Source of the DNA: an uncultured Actinomycetes bacterium
GTDB taxonomy: Bacteria; Actinomycetota; Acidimicrobiia; Acidimicrobiales; RAAP-2
Length of the DNA stretch: 13,836 bases
Assembly: GCA_903893955.1 (NCBI GenBank)
Contig: CAITOG010000131.1
Location: 1-13,836 of the forward strand
Direction: 5' to 3'
The position numbers were made by a program, and so were the translations under genes. The notes beneath the pieces were generated by a model, which saw nothing but the letters and a program-made list of their open reading frames with translations, did no database searches and was not told where the DNA came from. How positions within the stretch are numbered: position 1 is the stretch's first letter; each line of letters opens with the position of its first letter. Shown one piece after another: positions 6,175-13,836 of the stretch.

Positions 6175-7017
6175 TCAGTCCTCCCACAACTGATCGGTGT
6201 ACGTGTCAGTCCCCCAGACGGTGGGCTTGAAGGGGATCTGCGCGATGACCGTCCCCTTGCCCGACGCCTCGAGGAGCTCCTTGCCCTTGGCGAAGACGCC
6301 GTCCCACGACTCCTTCGGGTCTGAGTCGAGGAAGAACAGCAAGAGGGTGCGCGTCTCGCTCGCCTCCATCCGAGGCACGTCGCCCGGCGCGTCGATCAGG
6401 AGTGGGAGGGGCGTGAACGCGCCGACGAGGCCGGCGTCAGTCCCAGGAAGGATCGCAGGGAGGAGGTCCTCTCGCAGGTAGCTCCACAGCTCGTCACGTG
6501 TCGTCCCCTCGTTGGCCTCGACCCAAACCGGCACGAAACCGTCGTAGCGGTGATCGAGCGCCAGCTCGATGGGCACGCCGTCCTCATCTCGACCCTGCGC
6601 CCACTCGAAGCGATACAAGAGCGTGTGGACGTGGTCACGGTGCTCGAACATCCGGTTCTTGGCGTGAAGCTGGCGGACCTGGCGGACCGACCACTTGTTC
6701 CACAGATCGTGGTAGCCGTCCAAGATCCAGTAGACGCCGACGTACGAGCCCTTGCCGGGCTCACCGGTGATCGACACCGACTCTGGTCCCTGCAGGGCCT
6801 TGAGGTCAGCGGTGGCCACGTAGCGGTTCCCTGCGAACGTCCAGGGACCGATCATCACCCCGGAGTAGAAGTGGTCCCGCTCGTACCAGCGGTTGTAGTC
6901 GACCTCGTGGCCCCGATGGGGCTCAACGATGGTGAAGAGGATCGAACCGAGCTTGATCTCCTCGGCGTCTGCAATGACCTCGATCGGACGTGATTTCTTG
7001 GGTGCGTCGTCGCTCAT
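6175..7017 (-). CDS. Conserved protein of unknown function, possible dimeric alpha/beta-barrel (EthD-like) fold
   Basis: 280 residues, hydrophilic, without signal peptide or membrane helices. The N-terminal half begins a beta strand at GSILFTIVEPHRGHEVDYNR (24-43), followed by WYERDHFYSGVMIGPW and later a second strand SYVGVYWILDGYHDL (91-105). HRDHVHTLLYRFEW (126-139) carries three histidines. A second half with LLLFFLDSD (225-233) may repeat the fold. The strand, then YxRWYxxDH, then a tryptophan-rich stretch recall EthD/dimeric ferredoxin-like proteins, but no catalytic assignment is possible. I have seen similar proteins only as hypothetical ones. It lies 39 nt after dapE on the same strand, with a likely own leaderless promoter. 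A role in diaminopimelate synthesis is not implied. Confidence 0.8.
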   Translation of the reverse strand: MSDDAPKKSRPIEVIADAEEIKLGSILFTIVEPHRGHEVDYNRWYERDHFYSGVMIGPWTFAGNRYVATADLKALQGPESVSITGEPGKGSYVGVYWILDGYHDLWNKWSVRQVRQLHAKNRMFEHRDHVHTLLYRFEWAQGRDEDGVPIELALDHRYDGFVPVWVEANEGTTRDELWSYLREDLLPAILPGTDAGLVGAFTPLPLLIDAPGDVPRMEASETRTLLLFFLDSDPKESWDGVFAKGKELLEASGKGTVIAQIPFKPTVWGTDTYTDQLWED

Positions 7018-7025
7018 GGGCGATG

Positions 7026-7031
7026 ACCGTA
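7026..7031 (-). promoter_or_regulatory. Putative -10 element before the 280-residue protein gene
   Basis: TACGGT on the minus strand ends 8 nt before the ATG at 7017. There is no Shine-Dalgarno sequence, so the message would be leaderless or nearly so. No -35 is evident. Confidence 0.35.
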
Positions 7032-7049
7032 CTCGCTCAGGAGCCGAAG

Positions 7050-7063
7050 CGCCTGATCAGGCG
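7050..7063. repeat. 14-bp perfect palindrome at the dapE stop codon
   Basis: CGCCTGATCAGGCG reads identically on both strands and spans the dapE stop codon. It can form a 5-bp hairpin with a GATC loop, without a T-run. It also lies where a -35 would be for the next gene, so it could be a weak terminator, an operator or chance. Confidence 0.4.
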
Positions 7064-8126
7064 ACCGAGGCGTCCCCGAGCAGCGATCGAAGGGCATCTG
7101 CAACGCTGTCGAGCTGCTCGACGGCAACGTGCTCGTCAGGGTGATGTGCCAGGAGCGGGTCACCAGCGCCGAAATTCGCTGCCGGAACGCCGAGGGCGGC
7201 GAAGGTGGCCACGTCGGTCCAGCCGACCTTCGCACTCACCTGGCCACCAGTGATCTCGACCAATCGAGCCAGCACCGGGTCGCCCAGAGCAGGTGCTGCG
7301 CCATCTGCGCCATCAGCCAGCTCGATCGAGTCCCCAAGGTCTGGATCGAGGTGTCCCTCGATGAGGCTTGTGACCCATTCGAGTGCTGCAGCCACATCGC
7401 GGTCCGGGGCGAATCGGTGGTTGACCACCACTGTGACCTGATCGGGCACGACGTTGTGCCCCACGCCGCCCTCGACGCTGACCACCTGAAGCTGCTCGAC
7501 AAAGGTGACGCCATCGAGCTCGACGCGTCGTGGCGTCGCTGCGATCAGGTCCGCCATGACGGCGGCGGAGCGGTGGATGGCGTTGACGCCCATGAATGGT
7601 CGAGCGGTGTGCGCCTTGACGCCACCAAGGCGGATCACCAGCCGCAGCGTCCCCTGGCAGCCCGCCTCGACGGCGCCGCTGGTCGGTTCGCCAAGGATGG
7701 CGACGTCTCCCTCAAGGAGCTCAGGCTGCGCAGTGGCGATCTCGAGGAGTCCGCTCTCTGACCTGCCGATCTCCTCGCGCGCATAGAACACCCACGTGAC
7801 GTCGTTCACTGGGTCAGTCACCTCAGCCGCCAGCACGGCCATCGCCGCCAGCGTCCCCTTCATGTCAGCAGCGCCGAGTCCGGCCAAGATCCCGCCTTCG
7901 AGCATGGCGGCTGGCTCTGAGGAGGAGACGGTGTCGAGGTGCCCGGCGATGACGAGTCGACGTCGGCGGCCCAAGATGGTCCGAGCGATCAAGTTGTCGC
8001 CGATGCGGTGCAACTCGAGGTGACCAGCGCCGCTGAGCCGCTGCTCGATCAGGTCACACGCTGCAGCCTCACTCCGACTTGGTGACGGCGTGTTGATCAG
8101 CTTGACGGCGAGGTCGAGGACCTCGC

Positions 8127-8130
<4 letters not shown>
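7057..8130 (-). CDS. dapE: Succinyl-diaminopimelate desuccinylase
   Basis: Zinc-dependent M20-family amidohydrolase that removes succinate from N-succinyl-LL-diaminopimelate in lysine and peptidoglycan precursor synthesis; cytoplasmic, 357 residues. Metal-site residues are visible: H64 with D66 in AGHLDTVS, D89 in GLGAADMKG, the E119/E120 pair in AREEIG, E148 in LGEPT and H329 in AHHPDEHV. The segments EAGCQGTLR (155-163), VKAHTARPF and VNHRFAPDR (237-244) are typical of the actinobacterial form of DapE. The GTG start overlaps the dapD stop as GTGA, indicating coupling. No clear Shine-Dalgarno sequence is present. It is the last enzyme gene of the dap cluster; the product of its reaction is the substrate of DapF encoded upstream. 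Confidence 0.94.
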
Positions 8131-8954
<824 letters not shown>

Positions 8955-8960
8955 AGCCCA

Positions 8961-8966
8961 AGCGTA
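8961..8966 (-). promoter_or_regulatory. Putative -10 element of a leaderless dapD promoter
   Basis: TACGCT on the minus strand is followed after 6 nt (TGGGCT) by the dapD ATG. It lies in the only gap of more than 30 nt between miaB and dapE, consistent with an internal promoter. Confidence 0.45.
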
Positions 8967-8986
8967 GCGGTGGCCTCGGCGTCGCC

Positions 8987-10099
8987 TCAGTTCCCGTTGA
9001 GCCGCTCCATCGCCAGCGCCAGACGCTCGTCGGTCTGCACCACCGCGATCCGCACGAACCTCGAGCCGTCAGCACCGTAGAGCTCCCCTGGGCTCACCAA
9101 GAGCCCTGCGCGATCAGCCAGCTCTTGTGCCAGTGCCCAGCCGTCCTCGAGGCGATCAGGGACAGGGAGCCAGATGTAGAAGGTGCCAGCGGGGGCGATG
9201 GCGTCGTAGCCGGCTGCACGGAGCCCTGCGATCACGAGGCCCAGGCGGTCGGCGTAGCGACGGCGTTGCACCTCGACGTGCGCATCGTCATCGAGCGCCA
9301 CTGCAGCAGCGGCCTGGACCGGCCCGGGGACCATGAGCCCGGCGTGCTGGCGAACGCTTCGCAGGAAGCTGACGAGCTCGTGGTCGCCTGCATAGAACCC
9401 GGCTCGCAGCCCGGCGAGATTGGAGCGCTTGGACAGCGAGTGGACAGCCACGACCCCGCCAGGGCCCTCCTCGAGGATGGAGCGAGGGCGATCGGCCCAG
9501 GTGAACTCGGCGTAGCACTCGTCAGAGAAGACAGGCACGCCGTGGGAGCGGCCCCAAGCCGCAGCGACGGCGAGATCATCGAGGTGGCCTGTCGGGTTGG
9601 ACGGCGAGTTCGACCAGAGCAACAGGGCTCGTTGCCGTATCGACGGCTCGATGCTGTCGAGATCGAGGCGTCCCTCTTCGAGCCTGACGGGGACCGCCTC
9701 GAGACCTGCAAGGGTGGCGCTCATGGCATAGGTCGGATAGCTGATGGCCGGGTACAGCACCACGTCCTTGTCGGGCTGGCGCAGGTGGAGCATCTGGGCG
9801 GTCGATGCCACGAGCTCCTTGGTCCCCACACAGGCGGCCAACGCCGTGTCAGGCAGCTCGACGTCGAACCGACGAGCGATCCATCCGAGGGCCGCGCTCC
9901 GCAGCACCTCAGAGCCAGCCGAGGTCGGATACCCGCGTTCAGTCCCCGAGGCCGCCAACGCCTCGACGACCTCGTCGGGCGGCGGGTCGCACGGGGTCCC
10001 GATCGAGCAGTCGACGATTCCACCTTCATGGGCGGCTGCTCGCTCAGCGATAGGTGCGAGGCGGTCGTAGGGGTAGGGCGGTGGGGTGAAGCCACTCAC
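8987..10099 (-). CDS. dapC: Succinyldiaminopimelate aminotransferase (DapC-type class I/II aminotransferase)
   Basis: PLP enzyme that converts N-succinyl-2-amino-6-ketopimelate to N-succinyl-LL-diaminopimelate using glutamate; 370 residues. Fold type I residues are visible: substrate-loop PPPYPYDRLAP near the start, NSPSNPTG (164-171), SDECYAEF (192-199), PLP lysine K224 in SLSKRSNLAGLRAGF and the C-terminal carboxylate-binding arginine in RFVRIAVV (R350). The PYP and SLSKRSN pattern fits the actinobacterial DapC family, and the neighbours dapD and dapE support the substrate. An in-frame GTG lies five codons upstream (10114), but the GTG at 10099 is preferred: GGAAGG stands 7 nt before it, and it overlaps the hflX stop as GTGA, the junction used repeatedly here. 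A different keto-acid specificity cannot be excluded by sequence alone. Confidence 0.9.
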   Translation of the reverse strand: MSGFTPPPYPYDRLAPIAERAAAHEGGIVDCSIGTPCDPPPDEVVEALAASGTERGYPTSAGSEVLRSAALGWIARRFDVELPDTALAACVGTKELVASTAQMLHLRQPDKDVVLYPAISYPTYAMSATLAGLEAVPVRLEEGRLDLDSIEPSIRQRALLLWSNSPSNPTGHLDDLAVAAAWGRSHGVPVFSDECYAEFTWADRPRSILEEGPGGVVAVHSLSKRSNLAGLRAGFYAGDHELVSFLRSVRQHAGLMVPGPVQAAAAVALDDDAHVEVQRRRYADRLGLVIAGLRAAGYDAIAPAGTFYIWLPVPDRLEDGWALAQELADRAGLLVSPGELYGADGSRFVRIAVVQTDERLALAMERLNGN

Positions 10100-11379
10100 G
10101 ACAGCACCTTCCACTCATCGAAGCGAGCCTGTCCCGCGTCATCCAAGACCACCCGCAGGACTGCGCCATCGTCGTCATGTCGCACGTCGATCACCTCTCC
10201 CTCTCGATGCGCTGCCGCCACCAGGTCACCTCGATCATGAGGGATCCGGAGCGTCACGATCACATCCGCCAGCCGCAATCGATCGCCCAGCGTCCGCAGT
10301 AGGTCGTCGATCCCTGTCCCCGCAGCGGCAGAGATCGCCACCGAGCCGGCGAGCTCGCTCACCAGCTCTGCAGCAACCTCAGGAGCGCGATCCGCCTTGT
10401 TGACCACCACCAGCTCTGGGACGTCACCTGCGCCGATCTCGTCGAGAACTGTCCTGACCGCGAGCATCTGGGCGTGAGGATCAGCAGCGGACGCGTCGAC
10501 CACGTGGAGCAGCAGGTCAGCGAGACGAACCGAATCGAGCGTCGAGCGGAACGCCTCGACGAGCTCATGAGGGAGCTTCGAGACGAAACCAACGGTGTCG
10601 GTCAGGAGCACTGTCTCTCCACCGGGCAGGGCCAGCTGGCGGGTCCTCGGGTCCAGGGTTTCGAAGAGGCGGTCGGCAGCTGGCACGTCGGCGTCGGTCA
10701 GCTCGTTGAGCAGCGTGGACTTGCCGGCATTGGTGTAGCCGACCAACGCCACCTCCCGACGCCGCCCACGGCCACGCTGTGCCCGCTGGGTCGCTCGGTT
10801 CTTGTCCACCTGCCGCAGATCAGCCTCGAGCCGGTGCATCCGCCGCACCAGCCGCCGCCGATCGACCTCGAGCTGGGTCTCACCAGGTCCCCTCGTCCCG
10901 ATGCCACCCGCCTGCTGCGACAGGCCATGGCCGCGTCCGCGCAGCCGGGGAAGGCGATAGCGAAGCAGCGCGAGCTCGACCTGTGCCCGGCCTTCTGGGC
11001 TCCGTGCGTTCTGGGCGAAGATGTCGAGGATGACCGCAGTGCGATCGATGGCGGTGCGACCGAGGATCTTCTCGAGGTTCCGCTGCTGCGCCGGGCTCAG
11101 ATCGTGATCGAACACCACCGTGTCGACATCGTGGACGAGGCAGAGCTGGTGGAGCTCCTCGGCCTTTCCCGAGCCGAGGAACGTCGCAGGGTCCGGGTGA
11201 TCCTTTCGCTGGATGATCCTGTCGACGACGTCCGCGCCTGCCGTCGACACGAGCGAGGCGAGCTCATCGAGCGAGGCCTCGAGGCCATCAGCCGTGCTGC
11301 CCGGTAGGAGGACCCCGACAAGGATGATGCGCTCACGGAACGAGCGATCGATGAGCGTGGAAGGAAGGTGGATGCTCAC
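10096..11379 (-). CDS. hflX: GTPase HflX
   Basis: 427-residue ribosome-associated GTPase that binds the 50S subunit and can split stalled or hibernating 70S ribosomes. The N-terminal HflX domain includes DPATFLGSGKAEEL (63-76), FDHDLSPAQQRNLE (90-103) and the glycine-rich GGIGTRGPGETQLE (158-171). A coiled helical arm with QRGRGRR follows. The G domain has G1 GYTNAGKST (214-222), G3 DTVGF (261-265), G4 NKAD (327-330) and G5 SA (350-351). A C-terminal domain of about 60 residues ends in FDEWKVLS. The GTG start overlaps the dapF stop as GTGA, with only a weak ribosome site. Its tail contains the Shine-Dalgarno sequence of dapC. dapF-hflX adjacency is conserved in actinobacteria. Confidence 0.97.
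   Translation of the reverse strand: MSIHLPSTLIDRSFRERIILVGVLLPGSTADGLEASLDELASLVSTAGADVVDRIIQRKDHPDPATFLGSGKAEELHQLCLVHDVDTVVFDHDLSPAQQRNLEKILGRTAIDRTAVILDIFAQNARSPEGRAQVELALLRYRLPRLRGRGHGLSQQAGGIGTRGPGETQLEVDRRRLVRRMHRLEADLRQVDKNRATQRAQRGRGRRREVALVGYTNAGKSTLLNELTDADVPAADRLFETLDPRTRQLALPGGETVLLTDTVGFVSKLPHELVEAFRSTLDSVRLADLLLHVVDASAADPHAQMLAVRTVLDEIGAGDVPELVVVNKADRAPEVAAELVSELAGSVAISAAAGTGIDDLLRTLGDRLRLADVIVTLRIPHDRGDLVAAAHREGEVIDVRHDDDGAVLRVVLDDAGQARFDEWKVLS
10107..10112 (-). promoter_or_regulatory. Shine-Dalgarno site for dapC inside hflX
   Basis: GGAAGG on the minus strand lies 7 nt before the GTG at 10099, within the last codons of hflX. It supports 10099 over the upstream GTG at 10114 as the dapC start. 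Confidence 0.65.
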
Positions 11380-12164
11380 AGGTTTCGCTCGAGCGGGACG
11401 ACGGCGTCGGCGACGTGGCTCACGATGCCAGAGAGCGTCGCATGATCATCCTCGAGGTCGACGAGCAGCACCCCGCCTGGATTAGTGATCTCCGCGTGAT
11501 CGCCGCTGACGCCGAACCTGCGACCTGCGACCGCAGCTGCACAGGAGCCCGAGCCGCACGCCAAGGTGATGCCGACCCCTCGCTCGAAGACCACCAGGTC
11601 GAGCCCGCCCGGGCGTGGAGCGATCCACTCCACGTTGATGCCACCGGGACGAGTGGCCTGGAGCGCCTGCCCCTCTCGTGCAGCGTCGAGCCCTTCGAGG
11701 GAGTCGAGGAGGACCACCAGGTGTGGGTTCCCGACGTCGACGGTGACCTGACGGCCCGCAAGATCCTCGGAGAGGACCGAGATGACGCCCATCTGTGCTG
11801 ACGTCATCGCCGATCGGCCAGCCGGCGGCTCGCAGTGGACTCGGCGGAGTCCCGCATCGGTCATGATCGAGAACGACCCTTGCGCAACGACGCCCGAACG
11901 AACCACCTCATGGACGACGCAGCGCAGCCCGTTCCCGCTGATCTCTGCTGGGGAACCATCAGCATTGCGCAGGTGCATCGTCACCTCCCCACCGTTCGAA
12001 GGACCCGTCACGGTGATCACGCCATCAGCCCCGAGACCGAGGTGGCGATCAGCCAGCCACCGCACCTCCGCCGTCGTCAATTGGACGCGATCTTCCAGGT
12101 CAATCATGACGAGGAAGTCGTTGCCGGCACCCTCGTGCTTGGAGATCCCGATCGTCGTGGTCAT
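11376..12164 (-). CDS. dapF: Diaminopimelate epimerase with Ser in place of the first catalytic Cys
   Basis: Converts LL-diaminopimelate to the meso form used for lysine and peptidoglycan; 262 residues, two pseudo-symmetric halves. Recognisable elements: KHEGAGNDFLV (9-19), LGLGADG, NADGSPAE (67-74), GNPH with H148, FERG with E194/R195 and ACGSGSC with the second catalytic cysteine C203. The first half normally has Cys in CGNG (C73 of the Haemophilus enzyme); here it is S76 in ISGNGLRC, codon AGC at 11937-11939. The later C82 is present but is not the catalytic position in studied enzymes. The ATG at 12164 gives the standard beginning; the frame is open 29 codons further but would overlap miaA. 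It starts 5 nt after the miaA stop, with GGAAG about 10 nt upstream. Its stop overlaps hflX (GTGA). Confidence 0.93.
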   Translation of the reverse strand: MTTTIGISKHEGAGNDFLVMIDLEDRVQLTTAEVRWLADRHLGLGADGVITVTGPSNGGEVTMHLRNADGSPAEISGNGLRCVVHEVVRSGVVAQGSFSIMTDAGLRRVHCEPPAGRSAMTSAQMGVISVLSEDLAGRQVTVDVGNPHLVVLLDSLEGLDAAREGQALQATRPGGINVEWIAPRPGGLDLVVFERGVGITLACGSGSCAAAVAGRRFGVSGDHAEITNPGGVLLVDLEDDHATLSGIVSHVADAVVPLERNL

Positions 12165-12169
12165 CCTCG

Positions 12170-13105
12170 TCAGTCTTCCACCTCGCCCGCCAGCCGGATC
12201 CCCGCCAGCGCTGCTTCGAGCTGTCCCCGGATCGAATCGGGTTCGCACCACAACACACGTGGATCTCGACGGAACCAGGCTCGCTGGCGACGTGCGAACG
12301 CTCTCGTTCGCGCCACGATCGCCTCTCTGGCCTCTCTAAGGCCGCAGGAGCCGCCGAGATACGACGCGACCTCTCGGTAGCCGATCGCCTGCCGGGCCGT
12401 CATCGACAGTCCTCGAGGGTCGTCGAGCAGCCGTTGCACCTCGTCGAGCAGACCCTCCTCGAGCCACCCGTCGACTCGTCGCTCGATCGCCTCGTCGACG
12501 ACCTGCGACTCGAGCAGAAGACCGATCTGTGTGATCTCGCTCGGTGGATAGGTCTCGAGCCCCGGCCCGAATGACGAGAAGGGGCGTCCAGAGCCCAACG
12601 TGACCTCGAGCGCCCGGATGATCCGTCGCTCGTTGCCAGGCTCGATCCTCCCCGCTGCATCTGGGTCGAGCTCCGTGAGGTGCTCATAGAGCCGAGCCAG
12701 CGCCAGCTCATCGACGAGTGCGGCCTCAAGGCTTGCCCGCACCTCTGGGTAGCGCCCAGGGATCTCGAGATCATCGATGACAGCCCGGTGGTAGAGGCCA
12801 GTGCCTCCCACCAGCAGCGAGATCCTGGATTGCTCCTCAACCCCCACCATGGCGCTTCGGGCAGCTGCCTGGAAGAGCGACATGGTGCACTCCTCCCATG
12901 GCTCGAGCAGATCGATGAGGTGGTGGGGCACGAGGGCTTGGTCCGTCGTGCTCGGCTTTGCGGTGGCGATGTCCAGCTGGCGATAGACCGCCATCGAGTC
13001 GACGGAGACGATGTCGACATCACCTGCTGCCACCGCGACGTCCATCGCCAGCCGGGACTTCCCGCTCGCCGTCGTCCCCACGATGGCGACGGCCCTTGTC
13101 GCCAC
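12170..13105 (-). CDS. miaA: tRNA dimethylallyltransferase MiaA
   Basis: Adds a dimethylallyl group to N6 of A37 in tRNAs reading codons that begin with U; 311 residues, cytoplasmic. The P-loop is GTTASGKS (10-17). SVDSMAVYRQLDIATAKP (34-51) carries the catalytic aspartate region, and GGTGLY (100-105), NERRIIRALE (158-167), QAIGYREVASYL and TRAFARRQRAWFRRD (267-281) are all in family order. Length is normal. The GTG start follows the miaB stop by one base (TGAGGTG) without a clear ribosome site, so translation is probably coupled to miaB. The product is the substrate that MiaB methylthiolates, so the two consecutive tRNA-modification steps are encoded side by side. Confidence 0.97.
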   Translation of the reverse strand: MATRAVAIVGTTASGKSRLAMDVAVAAGDVDIVSVDSMAVYRQLDIATAKPSTTDQALVPHHLIDLLEPWEECTMSLFQAAARSAMVGVEEQSRISLLVGGTGLYHRAVIDDLEIPGRYPEVRASLEAALVDELALARLYEHLTELDPDAAGRIEPGNERRIIRALEVTLGSGRPFSSFGPGLETYPPSEITQIGLLLESQVVDEAIERRVDGWLEEGLLDEVQRLLDDPRGLSMTARQAIGYREVASYLGGSCGLREAREAIVARTRAFARRQRAWFRRDPRVLWCEPDSIRGQLEAALAGIRLAGEVED

Positions 13106-13106
13106 C

Positions 13107-13836
13107 TCAGCTCGAGGTCACCGTGAGCCGACGGCGCACGCTCGACGGCGCCACGAGCTCGAGCGGTCGAGCCTCGAGGAAGTGCGGTGCGCCACGGGTG
13201 ATCTCCGCCTCGACGATCGCACCAGGCGCCGACATCGCGGGCTCGGTGGCGGTGAAGTGGGCCAGCTTGCCCTGCCGAGTCCGCCCGCTCGTCACCAGCG
13301 CGTCCCGCTTCGAGGGACCCTCGACAAGGAGCTGCTCTCGTCGGCCGGTGCGTGCCTCGTGACGGTTGAGCGCCGAGCGCTCGACGACGAGGCTGAGACG
13401 CTCGAAACGGTCCGCGATCACCTCAGGGGCGATGAACTCCTCGGCGCGCTCAGCCGCCCGTGTGCCCGGCCGGGGCGAGAAGATGAACGTGTAGGCGCTG
13501 TCGTACTCGGCCTCCGCCGCCACCGCCAGGGTCGCCTCGAAGTCCTCTTCCGTCTCGCCGGGGAAGCCCACGATGATGTCGGTGGTCACCGCGAGGTCAT
13601 CGATGGCGGCTCGTGCGGCTGCGAGGCGGTCGAGGTAGCGAGCGGCGGTGTAGCCCCGGCGCATCGACGAGAGCACCCTGTCTGAGCCCGACTGGAGCGG
13701 CAGGTGCAGCTGGTTGCACACTGCGGGCACCTCGGCCATGGCGGCGATCGTCTCGGTCCGGAGGTCCTTTGGATGCGGTGAGGTGAACCTAATCCGATCG
13801 ATCCCCTCGACCTCGCCGACCGCTCGGAGCAGTTCA
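13107..13836 (-). CDS. miaB: tRNA-2-methylthio-N6-dimethylallyladenosine synthase MiaB, N-terminus outside window
   Basis: Radical-SAM enzyme that adds a methylthio group to i6A37 of tRNA. The C-terminal 242 residues are visible, and the frame runs off the right edge. The fragment begins in the radical-SAM barrel with GIDRIRFTSPHPKDL, then LHLPLQSGSDRVLSSMRRGY, TTDIIVGFPGETEEDF and YTFIFSPRPGT, all hallmark MiaB stretches. The last 70 or so residues form a TRAM RNA-binding domain (RREQLLVEGPSKRD; GRTRQGKLAHF). The N-terminal UPF0004 domain and the CxxxCxxC cluster motif lie outside. Its stop is one base before the miaA start. Family identity is secure. Confidence 0.96.
   Translation of the reverse strand, partial: ELLRAVGEVEGIDRIRFTSPHPKDLRTETIAAMAEVPAVCNQLHLPLQSGSDRVLSSMRRGYTAARYLDRLAAARAAIDDLAVTTDIIVGFPGETEEDFEATLAVAAEAEYDSAYTFIFSPRPGTRAAERAEEFIAPEVIADRFERLSLVVERSALNRHEARTGRREQLLVEGPSKRDALVTSGRTRQGKLAHFTATEPAMSAPGAIVEAEITRGAPHFLEARPLELVAPSSVRRRLTVTSS

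Noticed and set aside
9125..10240. 371-codon plus-strand open frame opposite dapC and the end of hflX
   Set aside because: The minus strand encodes clear aminotransferase and HflX motifs; the plus-strand translation has no recognisable domain and low-complexity composition.
10474..11307. 277-codon plus-strand open frame opposite hflX
   Set aside because: Same reason: the HflX G-motifs on the other strand explain this DNA fully.
11560..11575. DapF reads GIT rather than GET before the second catalytic motif
   Set aside because: I recall this position as variable in the family, and the flanking E194/R195 and C203 are intact, so I do not treat it as a defect.

Overview
The window is about 63% GC with densely packed, mostly overlapping genes and many GTG starts. 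It reads as chromosomal DNA of a high-GC actinobacterium, most likely Acidimicrobiia or a close relative (inference). The order miaB-miaA-dapF-hflX, followed further along by lexA divergent from a LysM gene and then nrdR, is the actinobacterial order known from Mycobacterium and Streptomyces. No mobile element, CRISPR array, RNA gene or phage feature was found. The largest gene-free stretch is the 175-nt lexA/LysM control region (4857-5031).

Layout on the plus strand, left: a 5'-truncated class E-type sortase is translationally coupled (TGATG) to a DUF2332 gene. Its stop codon shares the bases CTAG with the convergent dinB stop. On the minus strand (4856 to 1857): LysM membrane protein, nrdR, PIG-L deacetylase and dinB (DNA polymerase IV) run as one apparent unit. 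On the plus strand: lexA (5032-5661), then a small four-helix membrane protein (5736-6170). On the minus strand (13836 to 6175): partial miaB, miaA, dapF, hflX, dapC, dapD, dapE, then a 280-residue protein of no recognised function.

Two themes stand out. First, an SOS module: four LexA operators lie between lexA and the LysM gene, two per promoter. One pair would also govern read-through into nrdR, the deacetylase and pol IV, so a division inhibitor-like protein, the ribonucleotide reductase repressor and a translesion polymerase may share one damage-controlled message. Second, a lysine/diaminopimelate module: the last four steps of the succinylase pathway (DapD, DapC, DapE, DapF) are inserted into the tRNA-modification/HflX operon. 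Its DapD is of the E. coli type rather than the mycobacterial type. Its DapF has serine where the first catalytic cysteine is expected.

Several genes have a TANNNT hexamer 6-8 nt before the start codon and no Shine-Dalgarno sequence, as expected for leaderless messages. GATC is about three times commoner than base composition predicts. I see no clearly new multi-gene system. The most unusual items are the LexA-controlled four-gene unit, the DapF substitution and two small families without known function.
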